This document shows, piece by piece, positions 9,774 to 21,988 of a stretch of 64,000 nucleotides of DNA. The number at the start of each line of letters is the position of its first letter. The first letter of the stretch is position 1. The position numbers and the translations under genes were made by a program. The DNA lies in NCBI RefSeq assembly GCF_009882975.1, contig NZ_WTUX01000006.1:249006-313005 (forward strand). Direction: 5' to 3'. Source of the DNA: Maritimibacter harenae. Its GTDB lineage: Bacteria; Pseudomonadota; Alphaproteobacteria; Rhodobacterales; Rhodobacteraceae. The notes beneath the pieces were generated by a model. That model searched no databases, had not been told where the DNA came from, and saw only the letters and a list, made by a program, of their open reading frames with translations.

Positions 9774-10670
9774 TTACTCGAAGATCGACATGTCGGAGAG
9801 GACCTCGGGGTCGAGCCCCTCGACATCGGTCCGCTCGATCGTCGCGTCTTCCATCAGCTCGGCAACCGCGGCCTCCACGGCCGTGGATTGCAGCTGCGAC
9901 ACGATGTCGCCGCGCACCTCTTCCAGGGCCGGCGGGCCGGCTTCGCGGGTGTCGTTGAGCTTGACCACGTGCCAGCCGAACTGGGTCTGGATCGGACCTT
10001 CGATGTCGCCCGGTTCCATGTCCTGCACGGCCATCTCGAAGGGTTCGACCATCATGCCGGCGGAGAACCAGCCCAGCTCGCCCCCGTTCGGGCCGGAGGG
10101 GCCGGTGGAGTATTCCTTGGCCAGCGCCGCGAAATCGGCGTCTTCGGCGCGGGCTTCCTCGACCAGCTCGGCCGCCTGTTCCTCGGTCTCGACGAGGATG
10201 TGGGAGGCGTTCCATTCGGTTTTCGGCTCTGCATCCGCGTATTGCTCTTCATACGCCGCCTGGATGGCCGCATCGTCGATCTCGGCCGAGATCACGTCGT
10301 CGATCTTTTCAGCGGCGACAAGCTGCCGGCGCTGGTTGTCGAGCTGCACCTGCACGCTTTCGCTGACCTCGTCGACCGCCTGGCTCAGCACGGTCTGCTG
10401 GATCAGCTGGTCGATCAGGCCGGGGAGCAGCACGTTGTTGGGGAGCTGCTGGTATTGCTGGGGCAGGAGCGACTTGGCCGCCACCACGTGACCGAGCGTG
10501 ATATCCTCGCCATTGACGGTGGCGATCACGGTCTCTGCCGTCGCCTCCATCGCCGGAGCGGTGTCCGTCTCGGCCTCGGGCGCGTCGTCCTGTGCCCAGC
10601 CGGGCAGGGCCAGCGACACGGAGAGCACGGTCGCCGCAAAGAGCGACGCGCGGGTTGGCGTATGGGTCAT
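9774..10670 (-). CDS. Periplasmic parvulin-type peptidyl-prolyl isomerase
   Basis: Folding catalyst of the PrsA/SurA/PpiD type in the periplasm. A signal peptide is visible (LFAATVLSVSLALPGWAQ), followed by an acidic linker, an N-terminal chaperone-like helical region and the rotamase domain at about 150-250. That domain shows ASHILVETEEQA, STGPSGPNGGELGWF and FGWHVVKLND, which cover the family's active-site strands. The 298 residues are usual. It is divergent from secA, an appropriate neighbour for a foldase of exported proteins, and lies 21 bases upstream of argJ. Confidence 0.92.
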   Translation of the reverse strand: MTHTPTRASLFAATVLSVSLALPGWAQDDAPEAETDTAPAMEATAETVIATVNGEDITLGHVVAAKSLLPQQYQQLPNNVLLPGLIDQLIQQTVLSQAVDEVSESVQVQLDNQRRQLVAAEKIDDVISAEIDDAAIQAAYEEQYADAEPKTEWNASHILVETEEQAAELVEEARAEDADFAALAKEYSTGPSGPNGGELGWFSAGMMVEPFEMAVQDMEPGDIEGPIQTQFGWHVVKLNDTREAGPPALEEVRGDIVSQLQSTAVEAAVAELMEDATIERTDVEGLDPEVLSDMSIFE

Positions 10671-10707
10671 GAAACCTCCTCATGGTCTGCCGGGTCCCCC
10701 GGCATCG

Positions 10708-10735
10708 TTGACTATCCCGGCCCCCACCCTTACAT
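10708..10735 (+). promoter_or_regulatory. Candidate secA promoter
   Basis: TTGACT (10708-10713) and TTACAT (10730-10735) with 16-base spacing, about 110 bases before the secA start and divergent from the foldase gene. Prediction from sequence only. Confidence 0.4.
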
Positions 10736-10846
10736 CGCAAGGGTCCTCGGGGGGCCGAATGCATGCCCTTGATATGGGGCCGCGCGGAGACGGGCAAGCA
10801 CCCCGCGCAATCACGACAATGTCAGAGCTCATCGAGCGGAGAGCAC

Positions 10847-13546
<2,700 letters not shown>

Positions 13547-13572
13547 GCCGGAATCTGGCAAAGTTTCGACAA

Positions 13573-13600
13573 AGGGGCCTTCGGGCCCCTTTTTCTTTTT
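13573..13600 (+). terminator. Intrinsic terminator after secA
   Basis: A seven-base-pair stem AGGGGCC/GGCCCCT (13573-13579 with 13584-13590) is closed by a stable TTCG tetraloop and followed by TTTTCTTTTT. It separates secA from the envelope genes downstream. Confidence 0.88.
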
Positions 13601-13714
13601 GATTTTCAGGGTATTCCCGAAACCGAAACGATCAGTTTCAGGACACCTTTTGTTCATTCTCTTGGCCTATTGATACGCCAAGGTTCCCATGAATTTGGGA
13701 AAGGACATCGTGCC

Positions 13715-14989
13715 ATGCTGGAAAAAATCCAGACGATCTCGACCAACCTCGACAAGAAACGCGTCTACACCGCGCTGGCGGCGCTTATCGTGGCGCTGGC
13801 GACCGGGCACGTGATGCAGCGCACCGTGTCGCGCGTCGATCTGTCCGCCGATGCCCCCGCCCCGCAGGAGATGCCGCAACCGGCCGCCGCCAACCTTTCG
13901 CAGATCGCCCCCGCTTCCGCCGCGCCGCAGGACGTGGCCGAGTTCGCGCCCCAACAGCCCGCCGCGGTCACGGAAGATGCCCCGATCGAGGTGACGCGCG
14001 CCGACACGCAGCCCTCCACCGAACCGCTTGCCGGCCTTCAGTCGCCGGCGGAGCCGGAGGACGCCGCGCCCAAGACCGAAAAGATCGCCGCGGCCCCGGT
14101 CGTCGAACCGCAGGTCGGCGAAGAGGACGGGACCGCGATCGACATCGCGGCCATGCGCGACAACGCGCCCGTCGATGCGGACGTGACCCCGGAGCCGGCC
14201 CCGCAGGTGGCCGAGGTGACGCGCGCCGCGTTGGAGGAAGATCTGCCGATGCCCGCACTCGACGGGCCGGAGTTCGACATCGACCCGCCGGCCGGCACTC
14301 TCACCGCCCGCACCCCGGTGACCGATGACTGCGCCATGACGCTGGACACCACGGCCGCACCCGGTGCGCTGATCGACGTGAGCTTCTCCGCGCCTTGCGC
14401 GGCGGGCGCAGAGGTGCAGTTCGACCACGTCGGCCTGCGCTTCACCGAAACCCTCAACGATGCCGGCACGCTGGACATCACCGTCCCGGCGATGGCCGGC
14501 GCGGCCGAAATCACCGCGACCATCGCGGGTCAGACGCTGTCCGACACCCTCACCGTACCGGATATCGCCCAGTTCGACCGCGTCGCGCTCATGTGGCAGG
14601 GCGGCACGGGGCTTCAACTCCACGCGCTCGAAGACGGCGCCTATTACGGCGATCCGGGCCATATCTGGGCCGAAACGCCGGGCATGCCGACGCGCGCGAC
14701 CTCCGGCGAAGGCGGGTTCCTGACGGTGCTCGGCTCGACCTCGGGCGGGTATGCGGCCGATGTCTACACCTACCCTGTCGCGCTCGAAACCGCGCCGCAG
14801 ATCTCGATCGAGGCGCAGGTGCTGGACTCCACCTGCTCCAAGCCGATCCTGGGCGAATACATGCGCGCCGTCACCGACGGGGTGCCGAGTGTCACCCAGG
14901 TGGGGATGATCGTGCCGGATTGCGACGCGGTCGGGGAATATCTGGTGTTGAAAAACCTGCCCGCCGACCTGACAATCGCACGAAACTGA
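13715..14989 (+). CDS. Membrane-anchored Ala/Pro/Glu-rich protein linked to secA (function unknown)
   Basis: A 424-residue protein with one N-terminal membrane segment (YTALAALIVALATGHVMQ, about 18-35). A long low-complexity Ala/Pro/Glu region (about 45-200) follows, then a C-terminal periplasmic part of beta-rich sequence with several cysteines. Related proteins beside secA in Rhodobacterales are often labelled 'translocase', which I believe reflects position rather than evidence. Start ATG at 13715 has GGGAAAGGA upstream; the open frame extends 15 codons earlier without support. A role in the cell envelope is inferred from the anchor and from the OmpA-type gene 46 bases downstream. Confidence 0.7.
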   Translation: MLEKIQTISTNLDKKRVYTALAALIVALATGHVMQRTVSRVDLSADAPAPQEMPQPAAANLSQIAPASAAPQDVAEFAPQQPAAVTEDAPIEVTRADTQPSTEPLAGLQSPAEPEDAAPKTEKIAAAPVVEPQVGEEDGTAIDIAAMRDNAPVDADVTPEPAPQVAEVTRAALEEDLPMPALDGPEFDIDPPAGTLTARTPVTDDCAMTLDTTAAPGALIDVSFSAPCAAGAEVQFDHVGLRFTETLNDAGTLDITVPAMAGAAEITATIAGQTLSDTLTVPDIAQFDRVALMWQGGTGLQLHALEDGAYYGDPGHIWAETPGMPTRATSGEGGFLTVLGSTSGGYAADVYTYPVALETAPQISIEAQVLDSTCSKPILGEYMRAVTDGVPSVTQVGMIVPDCDAVGEYLVLKNLPADLTIARN

Positions 14990-15035
14990 CGCCGGGCGCC
15001 GTCTGCCCGGGCGCGAGACGTGCAGGGCAGATGCG

Positions 15036-16595
15036 ATGAAAACCTTCCGTGCGGCAATCTGCGCCGCACTCCTCCTGATCGGGATGGTGCCCGGGGCCCG
15101 GGCCAACGACGTGACGCTGACCTCGCGCGATGGCGCGATGGAGATGGCGGGCGACCTCATCGGCTACGATGGGCGCTACTACCGGATCGACACGGAATAC
15201 GGCGTCCTCACCATCGACGGCACCGGCGTGACCTGCGAGGGGCCGGGGTGCCCGAACCTGATCGCCTACACCGCCGAAATGACCATCTCGGGCGCGGCCG
15301 GCGTGACCGAGGCGCTCCTTCCTGCCCTGATCGAGGCGTTCGCGCTGTCGGAAGGCTACAGCGTCACGCGCGAAGAACAGGCGGGACGCGGGCCGGTGTT
15401 CGCGCTTTTCCGTGACGACGACCCGGTCCCGGTCGCGCGCTTCTTCCTGCGCCTCACCACCTCGGCTGAAGCCTTCGCGGATCTCGTCGCCGAACAGGCC
15501 GACATCGTCGTCACCCTGCGCGAGCCGACCCGGTCGGAACGTCTCATGGCCCGCGACGCGGGGCTTGGGGACCTTGACGCCGTGCGCCAGTCGCGGGTGC
15601 TTGCCCTCGACGCGCTGGTGCCGGTGGTGAACCCCGACAACCCGGTGCGCCGCCTGGGCATCGACACGCTGGCCTCGGTCTACGCGGGCGATGTGGCGGA
15701 ATGGACCGCGCTGGGCGGAGAGGCCGCGCCGATCACGCTCTACCTCCAGGACCCCGGCCAGGGCTTCGGCATGGTGTTCCAGCGTGACGTGATGGCACCC
15801 GCCGACCGCGATTTCGCATCCTCCGTGCTCACCAAGCCCTCGGGCGAGAGTGTCACCCGCGCGGTGGAGGCCGATCCTTTCGGCCTTGGCATCACCAATT
15901 TCTCGCGCCCCGGGCTGACCGAGATGCTGACGCTCACCGGTGAGTGCCGGTTCGAGATCGCGCCGGACCAGCTGGCGATCAAGGCGGGGGATTACCCGCT
16001 CGCCGCGCCGATCTACCTGTTCCGCCCGGCGGTGCGCCTGCCGCAGACCGGGCGCGATTTCATGCGATTCCTGCGCACCGGCGCGGCCGAGCGGGTGATC
16101 CAGCGGCTTGGGCTGGTCGACCAGGGCATCGACGAGATCCCGTTCGACCGGCAGGGCACGCGGCTGGCCAACGCCATCGCGCAGGCGGGCAGCGAGATCG
16201 GGCTGGAGGAATTGCAGCGCATGGTCGCGCGCATGGACGGGATGCGGCGGCTCACGCTGACCTACCGCTTCAAGGGCGGCTCGACCGCGCTCGACGCGCC
16301 GTCGCGTTCGAACGTGGGGCTTTTGGCCGAGGCGCTCGAGGCCGGGCTGCTCGACGGGCGGCGGCTGGTCTTCGTCGGCTTCTCGGACGGGCAGGGTGCC
16401 GCGCCGCTCAACCGCCGCCTGTCGCAACGCCGCGCCGATACCGTGCGCCGTGCCGTGCTGGAGGCCGCCGAGACCTTCGACCCGGCGCGCGTGACCTTCG
16501 AGACCGACGCCTTCGGCGAGGCGCTTCCGATGGCCTGCGACGACACGGACTGGGGCCGCCGGATCAACCGGCGCGTGGAAGTCTGGGTGGAATAG
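15036..16595 (+). CDS. Periplasmic PstS-like substrate-binding domain fused to an OmpA C-terminal domain
   Basis: The 519-residue protein begins with a signal peptide (AAICAALLLIGMVPGARA). Residues about 60-380 resemble the phosphate-binding (PstS/PBP-like) fold, including LDALVPVVNPDNPVRRLGID and a DPGQGFGMVFQRDV segment. The last 115 residues form an OmpA-type peptidoglycan-binding domain (LVFVGFSDGQGAAPLNRRLS, QRRADTVRRAV, and a final RRINRRVEVWV). The fusion would hold a small-molecule-binding domain against peptidoglycan. Phosphate as ligand is only suggested by the fold. It is probably in one unit with the preceding gene. Confidence 0.82.
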   Translation: MKTFRAAICAALLLIGMVPGARANDVTLTSRDGAMEMAGDLIGYDGRYYRIDTEYGVLTIDGTGVTCEGPGCPNLIAYTAEMTISGAAGVTEALLPALIEAFALSEGYSVTREEQAGRGPVFALFRDDDPVPVARFFLRLTTSAEAFADLVAEQADIVVTLREPTRSERLMARDAGLGDLDAVRQSRVLALDALVPVVNPDNPVRRLGIDTLASVYAGDVAEWTALGGEAAPITLYLQDPGQGFGMVFQRDVMAPADRDFASSVLTKPSGESVTRAVEADPFGLGITNFSRPGLTEMLTLTGECRFEIAPDQLAIKAGDYPLAAPIYLFRPAVRLPQTGRDFMRFLRTGAAERVIQRLGLVDQGIDEIPFDRQGTRLANAIAQAGSEIGLEELQRMVARMDGMRRLTLTYRFKGGSTALDAPSRSNVGLLAEALEAGLLDGRRLVFVGFSDGQGAAPLNRRLSQRRADTVRRAVLEAAETFDPARVTFETDAFGEALPMACDDTDWGRRINRRVEVWVE

Positions 16596-16603
16596 AGCCT
16601 GTT

Positions 16604-17377
16604 TCAGCCCAGAAGGCCGTCCGCGCGGAAGCTGACCTCGCGCGATTTTCCGATGACGATGTGATCGTGGAGCGTGATCTCGAGCGCGGCGGCCGCGTCC
16701 CGCACCCGGCGCGTCATCTCGATATCGTCGTGCGACGGGGTCGGGTCGCCGGAGGGGTGGTTGTGGACAAGGATCAGCGCCGAGGCCCCGAGTTCGAGCG
16801 CCCGCTTCACCACCTCGCGCGGATAGACCGGGACATGGCCCACGGTGCCCTCCGCCTGCGCCTCGTCCGCGATCAGCGTGTTCTTGCGGTCGAGGTAGAG
16901 CACGCGGAACACCTCGGTCTCCCGGTGGCTCATGGTGGTGTGGCAGTAATCCAGCAGCGCGTCCCATGACGACACCACGCGCCGCCCGATCACCCGTGCG
17001 CGCGACAGGCGGTGGGCCGCGGCCTCGACGATCTTGAGCTCCTGCACGACCGCCGCCCCGACGCCGTGCATCTCGGTCAACCGTTCCGGGCTGGCCGAGA
17101 CGACCCCGTTGAAATCCCCGAACCGGTCGAGCAGCCGGCGGGCGAGCGGTTTGACATCCTGGCGCGGGATGGCGCGGAACAGCACCAGTTCGAGCATCTC
17201 GTAGTCGGGCAGCGCCGCCGCGCCGCCGGACATGAACCGCTCACGCAGCCGCGCGCGGTGGTCCTTGATGTAGGACGGCAGCCGCGCCTTGGTTCCGGCG
17301 ACGGGCGCGGGCTGTGCCTCGTCGGGTTCGAACAGCGGCAGGGCGGCTTCGCCCAAATGAGAAACAGGCCGGGACAT
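16604..17377 (-). CDS. radC: RadC-family JAB/MPN domain protein
   Basis: A 257-residue member of the RadC (UPF0758) family. The N-terminal helix-hairpin-helix part (about 75-130) contains LTEMHGVGAAVVQELKIVEA. The C-terminal JAMM metalloprotease-like domain carries the H-x-H-x10-D zinc pattern in HNHPSGDPTPSHDD. The historic name 'DNA repair protein' is not well supported for the family; its biochemical role is uncertain. The gene is convergent with the OmpA-fusion gene, with eight bases between stops. Confidence 0.93.
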   Translation of the reverse strand: MSRPVSHLGEAALPLFEPDEAQPAPVAGTKARLPSYIKDHRARLRERFMSGGAAALPDYEMLELVLFRAIPRQDVKPLARRLLDRFGDFNGVVSASPERLTEMHGVGAAVVQELKIVEAAAHRLSRARVIGRRVVSSWDALLDYCHTTMSHRETEVFRVLYLDRKNTLIADEAQAEGTVGHVPVYPREVVKRALELGASALILVHNHPSGDPTPSHDDIEMTRRVRDAAAALEITLHDHIVIGKSREVSFRADGLLG

Positions 17378-17434
17378 GGTCCCAGCCTGCTTCGAGTCGG
17401 TGAATCATTGGTTAACGGGGGTCACCCGCGGGGC

Positions 17435-18580
17435 TCAGCCCTTCATCCCGTCCCAGAAGCTCTTCACCTTGTTGAAGAAGCTGTGGCTTTCCGGGTTGTT
17501 CTCTTCCGACAGTTTCTCGAACTCCTTGAGCAGCTCTTTCTGCTTGCCCGTCAGGTTCACCGGCGTCTCCACCGCGAGCTCGATGTACATGTCGCCATGC
17601 CCGTGGCCGCGCAGCGCCGGCATCCCCTTGCCACGCAGGCGCATCTGGCGCCCGGACTGGGACCCGGCCGGGATCTTCACCCGCGACCGGCCGCCGTCGA
17701 TCGTCGGCACCTCGATATCGCCGCCCAGGGCGGCCGAGGTCATCGAGACGGGCACCCGGCAGTGCAGGTTCACGCCTTCGCGCTCGAACAGCGCATGTTC
17801 GGCGACCTGGATGAAGATGTAGAGATCGCCCGACGGTCCGCCGCGCATCCCCGCCTCGCCTTCGCCGGCCAGCCGGATGCGGGTGCCGGTTTCGACCCCC
17901 GCCGGGATGTTGACGGACAGCGCCCGGTCCTTCTCGACCCGGCCCTGGCCGTGGCAGACCTTGCACGGGTTCTTGATCATCTGGCCCATGCCTTGGCAGG
18001 TCGGGCAGGTGCGTTCTACGGTGAAGAAGCCCTGCTGCGCGCGCACCTTGCCCATGCCCGAACAGGTCGGACAGGTGGTGGGTTCGGCGCCGCTTTCGGC
18101 CCCCGAGCCGTCACAGGTTTCGCACATCACCGAGGTGGGCACGGTGATGGTCTTCTGCAGACCTTCGTAGGCCTCTTCCAACGTCACGCGCAGGTTGTAG
18201 CGCAGGTCGGAGCCACGGGTCGCGCGAGAGCGTCCGCCGCCGCGCTGGCCCATGAAGTCGCCGAACAGGTCGTCGAACACGTCCGAGAAGGCACTGGCGA
18301 AGTCGCCCTGCTGGCCGTAGCCGCCACCGGGGCGCGCACCGGCACCCATGCCGCCTTCGAAGGCCGCGTGGCCGAAGCGGTCGTAGGCTGCTTTCTTCTC
18401 GGGATCTTTCAGAACGTCATAGGCTTCGTTCGCTTCCTTGAACTGGGCCTCCGCATCCGGGTTGTCCGCGTTGCGGTCCGGGTGCAATTCCTTGGCCTTC
18501 TTGCGATAGGCCTTCTTGATCTCGTCCGCCGACGCGCCCTTGGAAATTCCGAGAACTTCGTAATAGTCACGTTTCGACAT
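17435..18580 (-). CDS. dnaJ: DnaJ, Hsp40 co-chaperone
   Basis: Stimulates DnaK ATPase and delivers substrates. The 381 residues contain the J domain with the HPD motif ([11 protein letters not shown], about 28-38), the Gly-rich linker, four CxxCxGxG zinc repeats ([32 protein letters not shown]) and the C-terminal peptide-binding domain. It is a full-length type I DnaJ. It lies 79 bases downstream of dnaK in the same orientation, separated by a GC-rich hairpin. Confidence 0.97.
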   Translation of the reverse strand: MSKRDYYEVLGISKGASADEIKKAYRKKAKELHPDRNADNPDAEAQFKEANEAYDVLKDPEKKAAYDRFGHAAFEGGMGAGARPGGGYGQQGDFASAFSDVFDDLFGDFMGQRGGGRSRATRGSDLRYNLRVTLEEAYEGLQKTITVPTSVMCETCDGSGAESGAEPTTCPTCSGMGKVRAQQGFFTVERTCPTCQGMGQMIKNPCKVCHGQGRVEKDRALSVNIPAGVETGTRIRLAGEGEAGMRGGPSGDLYIFIQVAEHALFEREGVNLHCRVPVSMTSAALGGDIEVPTIDGGRSRVKIPAGSQSGRQMRLRGKGMPALRGHGHGDMYIELAVETPVNLTGKQKELLKEFEKLSEENNPESHSFFNKVKSFWDGMKG

Positions 18581-18600
18581 CGATCGTCTTCCCCTTTTTG

Positions 18601-18641
18601 AAAACGCGAAGGCCGGCCCGCCGGTAGGTGACGGACCGGCC
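18601..18641 (-). terminator. Hairpin between dnaK and dnaJ (possible leaky terminator)
   Basis: On the minus strand, an imperfect ten-base stem (18632-18641 with 18611-18620, one C/A mismatch, loop of 11) is followed by CTTCGCGTTTTC. The T-run is weak, so partial termination that lowers dnaJ relative to dnaK is possible but unproven. Confidence 0.45.
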
Positions 18642-18659
18642 GCATCGCGTCATGGGTCG

Positions 18660-20576
18660 TTACGACCGCTTGTCGTCGTCGAGATCCTCGAAGTCCGCGT
18701 CGACGATGTCGTCATCCACGCTCGACGGACCTTCGTCGGCCTCGGAGGCTTCGCTGTCGCCGCCTTCGGCCTGCTGAGACTTGTAGATCGCCTCACCCAG
18801 TTTCATGGACGCTTCGGTCACGTTTTGGATGCCGGACTTGATCTTCTCGGCGTTGTCGCCTTCGAGTTCGTCCTTGAGCGCGGCGATGGCCAGCTCGATC
18901 GCCTCGACCGTGGTCGGGTCCACCTTGTCCGAGTGCTCTTCGAGCGCCTTCTCGGTCGAGTGGATGAGGCTCTCGGCCTGGTTCTTCGCCTCGATGAGCT
19001 CGCGGCGGCCCTTGTCGGCCTCGGCGTTCTCCTCGGCGTCCTTGACCATTTGATCGATCTCGTCCTCGGACAGACCGCCCGACGCCTGGATCGTGATCTT
19101 CTGCTCCTTGTTGGTGCCCTTGTCCTTGGCGCCGACCGACACGATGCCGTTGGCGTCGATGTCGAAGGTCACCTCGATCTGGGGCATGCCACGCGGTGCG
19201 GGCGGGATGTCCTCGAGATTGAACTGGCCGAGCATCTTGTTGTCGGCCGCCATCTCGCGTTCACCCTGGAAGACCCGGATGGTCACGGCGTTCTGGTTGT
19301 CCTCGGCGGTCGAGAAGACCTGGGACTTCTTGGTCGGGATCGTCGTGTTGCGGTCGATCAGGCGGGTGAACACGCCACCCAGCGTCTCGATACCCAGCGA
19401 CAGCGGCGTCACGTCGAGCAGGACCACGTCCTTGACGTCACCCTGCAGCACGCCGGCCTGAATGGCGGCGCCCATCGCGACCACTTCGTCCGGGTTCACG
19501 CCCTTGTGCGGCTCTTTCCCGAAGAACTTGGTGACCTCTTCCATCACCTTCGGCATCCGGGTCTGACCGCCGACAAGGATGACCTCGTCGATCTCGTCCT
19601 TCGACACGCCGGCGTCCTTGAGAGCGGCCTGGCACGGCTTGAGCGAGTTCTTGATGAGATCGCCGACAAGGCTTTCCAGCTTCGCACGGGTGAGCTTCAT
19701 CACCATGTGCAGCGGCTGGCCGTCGGACCCCATCGAGATGAACGGCTGGTTGATCTCGGTCTGGCTGGCCGAGGACAGCTCGATCTTGGCCTTTTCAGCG
19801 GCTTCCTTCAGACGCTGCAGGGCCATCTTGTCCTTGGTCAGGTCGACGTTGTTCTCTTTCTTGAACTCGTCGGCCAGGTAGTTGACGATCCGCATGTCGA
19901 AGTCTTCACCACCCAGGAACGTGTCGCCGTTGGTGGATTTCACTTCGAACAGGCCGTCGTCGATCTCGAGGATCGTGACGTCGAACGTACCGCCGCCAAG
20001 GTCGTAGACCGCGATCGTCTTGGAGTCTTTCTTGTCCAGGCCATAGGCCAGTGCGGCCGCGGTCGGTTCGTTGATGATCCGCAGCACTTCGAGACCGGCG
20101 ATCTTGCCGGCGTCCTTGGTGGCCTGACGCTGGGCGTCGTTGAAGTAGGCCGGGACGGTGATGACCGCCTGGTCGACTTCCTCGCCGAGGTAGCTCTCGG
20201 CGGTTTCCTTCATTTTCTGCAGGATGAAGGCGGAGATCTGCGACGGCGAGTATTTCTCGCCCGCGGCTTCCACCCACGCGTCCCCGTTGCCGCCATCGAC
20301 GATGGCGTAGGGCACGAGTTTCTTGTCCTTTTCAACGGCGGCGTCGCCCACGCGACGGCCGATCAGACGCTTGACTGCGAAAATGGTGTTGTCCGGGTTC
20401 GTGACAGCCTGCCGTTTCGCCGACTGGCCCACGAGGCGCTCGTCGTCCTTGAAGGCGACGATGGAAGGCGTCGTGCGCGTGCCTTCCGAGTTCTCGATGA
20501 CCCGCGCTTGCGAGCCGTCCATGATGGCGACGCAGGAGTTCGTGGTCCCCAGGTCGATACCGATGACTTTACCCAT
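18660..20576 (-). CDS. dnaK: DnaK, Hsp70 chaperone
   Basis: ATP-dependent chaperone for folding and heat-shock control. The 638-residue protein begins [20 protein letters not shown] and contains the phosphate-2 motif ([15 protein letters not shown]), the adenosine motif ([13 protein letters not shown]), the conserved linker [14 protein letters not shown] and the substrate-binding domain with lid. The C-terminus ends in an acidic DDD-rich tail. Start at the ATG at 20576, preceded by a purine-rich AGAGAGGAAA. A much longer open frame upstream is not part of the gene. Confidence 0.98.
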   Translation of the reverse strand: MGKVIGIDLGTTNSCVAIMDGSQARVIENSEGTRTTPSIVAFKDDERLVGQSAKRQAVTNPDNTIFAVKRLIGRRVGDAAVEKDKKLVPYAIVDGGNGDAWVEAAGEKYSPSQISAFILQKMKETAESYLGEEVDQAVITVPAYFNDAQRQATKDAGKIAGLEVLRIINEPTAAALAYGLDKKDSKTIAVYDLGGGTFDVTILEIDDGLFEVKSTNGDTFLGGEDFDMRIVNYLADEFKKENNVDLTKDKMALQRLKEAAEKAKIELSSASQTEINQPFISMGSDGQPLHMVMKLTRAKLESLVGDLIKNSLKPCQAALKDAGVSKDEIDEVILVGGQTRMPKVMEEVTKFFGKEPHKGVNPDEVVAMGAAIQAGVLQGDVKDVVLLDVTPLSLGIETLGGVFTRLIDRNTTIPTKKSQVFSTAEDNQNAVTIRVFQGEREMAADNKMLGQFNLEDIPPAPRGMPQIEVTFDIDANGIVSVGAKDKGTNKEQKITIQASGGLSEDEIDQMVKDAEENAEADKGRRELIEAKNQAESLIHSTEKALEEHSDKVDPTTVEAIELAIAALKDELEGDNAEKIKSGIQNVTEASMKLGEAIYKSQQAEGGDSEASEADEGPSSVDDDIVDADFEDLDDDKRS

Positions 20577-20683
20577 GCTCTTTTTCCTCTCTTTGGCGAT
20601 GATGTGGGCCGCGGCCCCGAAGGCACCGTCGCCCGATCCCAATGGATAACCGGAAGAGGTGAACCCCAACCGGCGTCTGGGCG

Positions 20684-20713
20684 TATATAAGGAGGGGAAA
20701 TCGGGCCTGCAAG
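20684..20713 (-). promoter_or_regulatory. Candidate heat-shock/vegetative promoter of dnaK
   Basis: On the minus strand, CTTGCAGG (ending at 20706-20713) and CCTTATATA (20684-20692) resemble the alphaproteobacterial RpoH promoter. The same bases read as TTGCAG-N17-TATATA for the housekeeping sigma. It is about 110 bases before the dnaK start and divergent from the AlkB-like gene. Confidence 0.55.
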
Positions 20714-20768
20714 GCGGCGAAAACCGCGTTACGGGTGAAAAAAGCGAGTCGTTTTCAGGGTTTTGACA

Positions 20769-21395
20769 ATGGATGCGCAGGGAAGCGGAAAGACCCCGGA
20801 TCTGGACGTGGGCGGCGCCGGCGTGTTTCGGGGCTACCTCGACCGTGCCGCGCAGGAGCGCCTGGTCGAGGACCTGCGCGATGTCGTGGCCGCCGCGCCG
20901 CTGTTCTCGCCGGTGACCGGGCGCGGCAAGCCGATGTCGGTGCGCATGACCTCGGCGGGCAAGTACGGCTGGTATTCCGATCGGCGCGGCTACCGCTACG
21001 AGCCGCGCCATCCCGACGGCATGGACTGGCCACCGATCCCGGAGGCCGTGCTCGCGCTCTGGCATGACGTGACCGGGGTCGACCGTGCGCCCGATTGCTG
21101 TCTCGTCAATTTCTACGGCGAAGGCGCGCGGATGGGGTTGCACCAGGACCGGGACGAGGCGGATTTCTCATGGCCCGTCGTGTCGGTGTCGCTGGGCGAC
21201 GAGGGCCTGTTCCGCGTCGGCGGCACGACGCGCGGCGGCAAGACGCAGTCGGTCTGGCTGACCTCCGGCGACGTGGTCGTGCTCGGCGGTGACGCCCGGC
21301 TGGCCTATCACGGGGTGGACCGGATCAAGTTCGGATCGTCCACGCTCCTCAAGGATGGCGGGCGGATCAACCTGACGCTCCGGGTGGTCGATTAA
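20769..21395 (+). CDS. alkB: AlkB-family alpha-ketoglutarate-dependent dioxygenase
   Basis: Fe(II)/2-oxoglutarate enzyme for oxidative demethylation of alkylated bases in DNA or RNA. The 208 residues show the iron ligands H125-x-D127 (LHQDRDE) and a distal His in AYHGVDRI. The 2-oxoglutarate-binding arginine is in [11 protein letters not shown] at the C-terminus. The substrate-contact loop [15 protein letters not shown] agrees with E. coli AlkB-type enzymes. Start at the ATG at 20769; a TTG two codons upstream is less likely. No Ada-type regulator is adjacent. Confidence 0.9.
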   Translation: MDAQGSGKTPDLDVGGAGVFRGYLDRAAQERLVEDLRDVVAAAPLFSPVTGRGKPMSVRMTSAGKYGWYSDRRGYRYEPRHPDGMDWPPIPEAVLALWHDVTGVDRAPDCCLVNFYGEGARMGLHQDRDEADFSWPVVSVSLGDEGLFRVGGTTRGGKTQSVWLTSGDVVVLGGDARLAYHGVDRIKFGSSTLLKDGGRINLTLRVVD

Positions 21396-21988
21396 CGCTC
21401 CAGCGAGCAGCAGCCCGAGAAGCTGAAATGCCCGCCGTTGCCGGACAGCAGGAAGTCGATGCGCCAGCCGAAGTTCTGGTCGGACATGCCATCGGTGCAC
21501 ATCTCACGCGACAGGAAACCGGTGATCCCCTGGGCCGCCAGTGCGCCGCGCGGGCTCCAGGACGCCTGGGCGACCCGCTGCCGCTGCATGGTCATCGGCG
21601 CCGCGTCCATGCCCTGGTCGGTGAAGGTCACGGTCTGCTCGGTGATGTCGAGCGACCAGAAGGGTTCGGTGCCGTAGCAGGTGATCGGCGTGGGCAGCTT
21701 CTCGCCCTCCGGCTGTCCCGGTTGGCGCGCCATGTAGGCCATCGAGACCCAGCCCGCCTGCCCGTTCACGTTCACCTGCCCCCAGCTTTCCGCGGTGTTG
21801 AACTGCACGACCTCGACCCCGCGCGCGTTCGGCCCCAGCTCGCCCAGGATGCGCCCTTCCACCGTCGGGCGCGATCGCACGTTGAGCGTGTCGTTCTGGG
21901 CCACGCCGCGCACGTCGTAGAGCGCGGGCAACTCCTGCGCGGCGGCGGGGCCTGCAAGCAGGCAGAGGATTAGAACGAGCGCTCTCAT
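21392..21988 (-). CDS. Secreted SH3b-domain protein with COG3650-type C-terminal domain
   Basis: A 198-residue exported protein. After a signal peptide (LVLILCLLAGPAAAQ), residues about 22-90 form a bacterial SH3 domain (NDTLNVRSRPTVEGRILGEL, AGWVSMAYMA). A second domain with CYGTEPFWSLDI follows; I associate this pattern with COG3650 periplasmic or lipoprotein domains. Cysteines at the end (FSGCCSLER) may form disulfides. Its ATG overlaps the stop of the ABC permease (ATGA), so it is co-translated with that gene. The function is unknown; cell-wall binding is suggested by the SH3 domain only. Confidence 0.75.
   Translation of the reverse strand: MRALVLILCLLAGPAAAQELPALYDVRGVAQNDTLNVRSRPTVEGRILGELGPNARGVEVVQFNTAESWGQVNVNGQAGWVSMAYMARQPGQPEGEKLPTPITCYGTEPFWSLDITEQTVTFTDQGMDAAPMTMQRQRVAQASWSPRGALAAQGITGFLSREMCTDGMSDQNFGWRIDFLLSGNGGHFSFSGCCSLER

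Noticed and set aside
20577..21143. N-terminal extension of DnaK to a start at 21143
   Set aside because: DnaK begins at [13 protein letters not shown]; the extension overlaps the AlkB-like gene and the promoter region and has no similarity.
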